From: Roridomyces roridus
Taxonomy: Eukaryota > Basidiomycota > Agaricomycetes > Agaricales > Mycenaceae
NCBI GenBank assembly: GCA_029378245.1
Contig: JARKIF010000190.1
Coordinates: 1 to 59,118, forward strand
DNA: 59,118 bases
Reading direction: 5' to 3'
Each line of letters begins with the position of its first letter. Within the stretch, counting starts at the first letter, position 1. The position numbers were made by a program, and so were the translations under genes. The notes beneath the pieces were generated by a model. It worked only from the letters and a program-made list of their open reading frames with translations, searched no databases and was not told the DNA's origin. This document shows positions 57,047-59,118 of the stretch, piece after piece.

Positions 57047-58458
57047 TCATAGCCCTGCCTCCTGCCCCTGGCAGATATCCTCCGTAGCCCGCTCCTCGAC
57101 GTCAAGGAGCTTGCCGCCAACGTCAACAACGTGAATCGGCAGTCGACCTAGTCGCTCGACGGTCTGCACCTTCTGCCGAGGCGACTTGAATACGTCCGTG
57201 TCTTTCAAGCGCGGCATAAGGTGGGGAGAATATTTGCGGTCTCGGGCGGCTTGAGCAGAACGCTCAGCGACGCGCTTGGCGTGCTGAAGGGATGCGGGGA
57301 GGAGAGATTCTTTGAAGGGCATAAGAACTCGGCGGGGAAAGAGACGGAACACAAACCTTGCCATCGTCTGGCATAGACTCTCAGTATCGACGCTGGAAAC
57401 GCTGTCGGGCGCTATCACGGTTCTCGTCCTGGTCCAGTATATCCACGGTGTGCATGTCAACGCGGTCGATGCCTTCGTTGTTGACCCCCAGGATCATCTC
57501 CATGCCCCACTGGAACCCTGTTTGCAGAGGCTTGCCCTGTGGAGATGCGTCAGTATTGTGTAGACGAGAGATAGGACGCAGAAGAGCGTCAGATGGGGTT
57601 GAAATCGATTTAACCAGATTTCCGGTGATGTAAGGGCACCGGAATGGTCTTACAGTATCGCGAATGAAGTATTGTATCATCAGCAACAAGAGAAAGGAAA
57701 CCAACTCACATCCTAGACAAGAAGGTGTGCTTGAGGAGTAGAGGTAGGTCAAACGGGAAGGAATACCTGTGGAATAATGAGCATTCGAGTCGAAGCATAA
57801 ACGAGGGATCAGCATAAAGAAATAAAAAAGTTGAAACCATGTGGGTGTCTTCAAGACTAATCGTTTGAAACATCATGCGTGTAGGCCCGGGGCAACACGA
57901 ACCTGTATAAATGCAGCCTCGAGACCCTTGAGGCGAAGGATAGCTTCGACGCGTTTCAAGCTGAGGTGGTAAGCCCGAGAAAGCGCGCGGACGGTATTCC
58001 TCTCCGGGTCCGCCATGTAGTCGTTTCCATATCCGCGTTCGTGTATTGTCCGAGATGGGTGGAGGAGGTTTGAAGGACTCATTCAACGGAAACGGCTGAA
58101 GCAGGAGGTTGGCGGTGATGGACGAGAGATGTATTGGACACATACCACTGCTGATTCCTCAATGTAGTTCAGCGGTTTGGCGACCCTGAGCGACTGGTGC
58201 TTGCGCAGAGTGGTTGGATCAATGCGAAAGTGGATGACGGATGGGTTCGGTGCAAGCACGGCTGAAGAGGCGCGAAAGAATGTGAGAGGTCGGTATCGCG
58301 CGCACTATGCCCAAGTAGGAGAGGTTGCTCGAGTATGAGCTGGGGAGTGGCTGGGAGCCGCCCTGCAAGTTCCTTGGAAAGCCCAACGTGCCATTCCCTC
58401 GAACCAACGAAGCTGCTGAGCTCAGGGAAGAACTGGAATGGCTGAGAAGGGTGTGCAT
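57047..58458 (-). pseudogene. Bot1-type mitochondrial ribosome protein gene, apparently damaged
   Basis: Clear family pieces are on the minus strand: IDPTTLRKHQSLRVAKPLNY, a 50 bp intron, then PFPLNESFKPPPPISDNTRT, DYMADPERNTVRALSRAYHL, SLKRVEAILRLKGLEAAFIQ, and after a longer gap GKPLQTGFQWGMEMILGVNN. A basic C-terminal part includes SLQHAKRVAERSAQAARDR. This is the pattern of the Bot1p family (small subunit of the mitochondrial ribosome; I believe equivalent to yeast Mrps35). Problems: an extra base in the AAA at 58024-58026 breaks TRIWNDYMADP, a TGA (57383-57381) stands where a Trp is expected before ESMPDDG, and the final segment is in another frame. The N-terminus and the middle introns are uncertain. 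Confidence 0.5.
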
Positions 58459-58561
58459 TGTTCGGGCAATGCGGAACGTGGTGTGCGTGGTTCTGGCGCT
58501 CGCTTTGTACTTTCGGTAGAATGGACCTTTGCTAGATTGAGACTATGGACCACGAAGAAAA

Positions 58562-59107
58562 GTGGAGCAATGCGCACCAAGGACAGCCAAAATCCTAACG
58601 AAGGGCCGCCAATGCGGGCTGATTCTGTTCCTTCCTTCTGGTTTTTCAACGTGTCGGAAAACGGATGGGCGCGTCGTGCTGGTCGACCCTAAGATCCGTC
58701 CAACTTGGAAGCGAGTGGGCTCGATTCATAGTCAACAAGAAGGCGATGACCACGTTAAGGCGCGTTGTTGCTGGGACCCGTCCAACTTCGAGTGGGCTCA
58801 AGTCATGGTCAATAGGGAAGTCGACATTGAGGACGACAAGAGACGCGATATGGCTCGACTGAGTCTTGAGTTGCAGTCGGTCGTCGAGTCAACGTCGAGC
58901 ATCTCGGACAGATCGGCCGTCGGTCTTGCAGTCATCGTCGCTATGACAACGATGGCCGGGCCGTCGCGCGCCGACGAACAACTCTCTTCTCTCCACGCCT
59001 GCAATTGCAAGACCTTCAGCCAGAACACCGGAATCTCCGAAGAGAGAAGACGCACGCACATGGCATCCTTCCCAGACTTTCAGTTCAAGACACGACTCGG
59101 ACCGTAG
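58562..59107 (+). CDS. Doubtful open frame, 181 codons
   Basis: A single open frame to TAG at 59105-59107 with no recognised domain. It includes CCWDPSNFEWAQVMVNREVD and a Ser/Asp-rich part. Part of it is a duplicated segment read in a different frame from its copy, which argues against long-term coding. The gene could extend beyond the right edge on either strand. Confidence 0.25.
   Translation: MEQCAPRTAKILTKGRQCGLILFLPSGFSTCRKTDGRVVLVDPKIRPTWKRVGSIHSQQEGDDHVKARCCWDPSNFEWAQVMVNREVDIEDDKRRDMARLSLELQSVVESTSSISDRSAVGLAVIVAMTTMAGPSRADEQLSSLHACNCKTFSQNTGISEERRRTHMASFPDFQFKTRLGP
58697..58840. repeat. Imperfect tandem duplication, unit about 80 bp
   Basis: CCGTCCAACTTGGAAGCGAG, then TGGGCTCGATTCATAGTCAA (from 58697), is echoed by CCGTCCAACTTCGAGTGGGC, then TCAAGTCATGGTCAAT (from 58779). 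The second copy lacks 3 bases inside and the copies are in different frames. Confidence 0.6.
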
Positions 59108-59118
59108 TGGAATGGAAG

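Overview
The window is nuclear DNA of a filamentous basidiomycete, most likely an Agaricomycete. Genes are interrupted by many 45-60 bp introns with GTGCGT, GTATGT or GTAAGT donors. The gene content (F-box/LRR proteins, a fungal 7TM protein, PalI/Rim9, an IDO-type dioxygenase, Hel2, a fungal NADPH oxidase) is typical of mushroom-forming fungi. No rRNA, tRNA or CRISPR was recognised. Intron boundaries given here were placed by eye from reading-frame continuity, splice sites and family similarity.

Left part (1-30 kb, gene-poor, rearranged). It holds the acidic 3' end of an unknown gene; an F-box-like gene followed by a decayed copy of its 5' end; a single-pass membrane protein with a frameshift; and two small genes made almost only of PAH (SIN3) domains at 7563-9655. 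These lie about 5 kb from a complete SIN3 co-repressor gene (14661-18658). Between the small genes and SIN3 are a possible 1.55 kb transposon-like segment bounded by clusters of CAACGTA motifs, a gene remnant, and an aminoglycoside-phosphotransferase-like kinase that shares a promoter with SIN3. After SIN3 come a hypothetical gene with one in-frame stop, a frameshifted F-box-like gene, a membrane protein, 2.3 kb of decayed modules behind a good TATA box, and an intact F-box gene.

Middle (27-38 kb). A truncated inverted copy of an acid-sphingomyelinase-like gene (27335-28375) lies upstream of a TBL1/SIF2-type LisH-WD40 co-repressor gene. The intact parent gene lies on its other side (30896-33569), so the co-repressor gene sits in the loop of an inverted repeat. 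A 7TM protein and a His-rich membrane-anchored protein follow.

Right part (38-59 kb, gene-dense, mostly housekeeping). Indoleamine 2,3-dioxygenase and mitochondrial methionine aminopeptidase are head-to-head around an array of five GGCCCG...CGGGCC palindromes. Then come PalI/Rim9, a very large nucleoporin (Nup188 type), a nitrilase and the ribosome-quality-control ubiquitin ligase Hel2, all on the plus strand. Facing them are an NADPH oxidase with at least six single-base frame disruptions and a Bot1-type mitochondrial ribosome gene that is also damaged.

Two themes stand out. First, chromatin co-repressor genes (SIN3, two PAH-only SIN3 derivatives, a TBL1 homologue) occur within 23 kb. Second, single-base frame breaks recur (about 3.8, 20.9, 48.6, 55-56 and 58.0 kb). 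The break in the nucleoporin gene, surrounded by perfect coding sequence, suggests that at least some are assembly errors; the cluster in the oxidase may be real decay.
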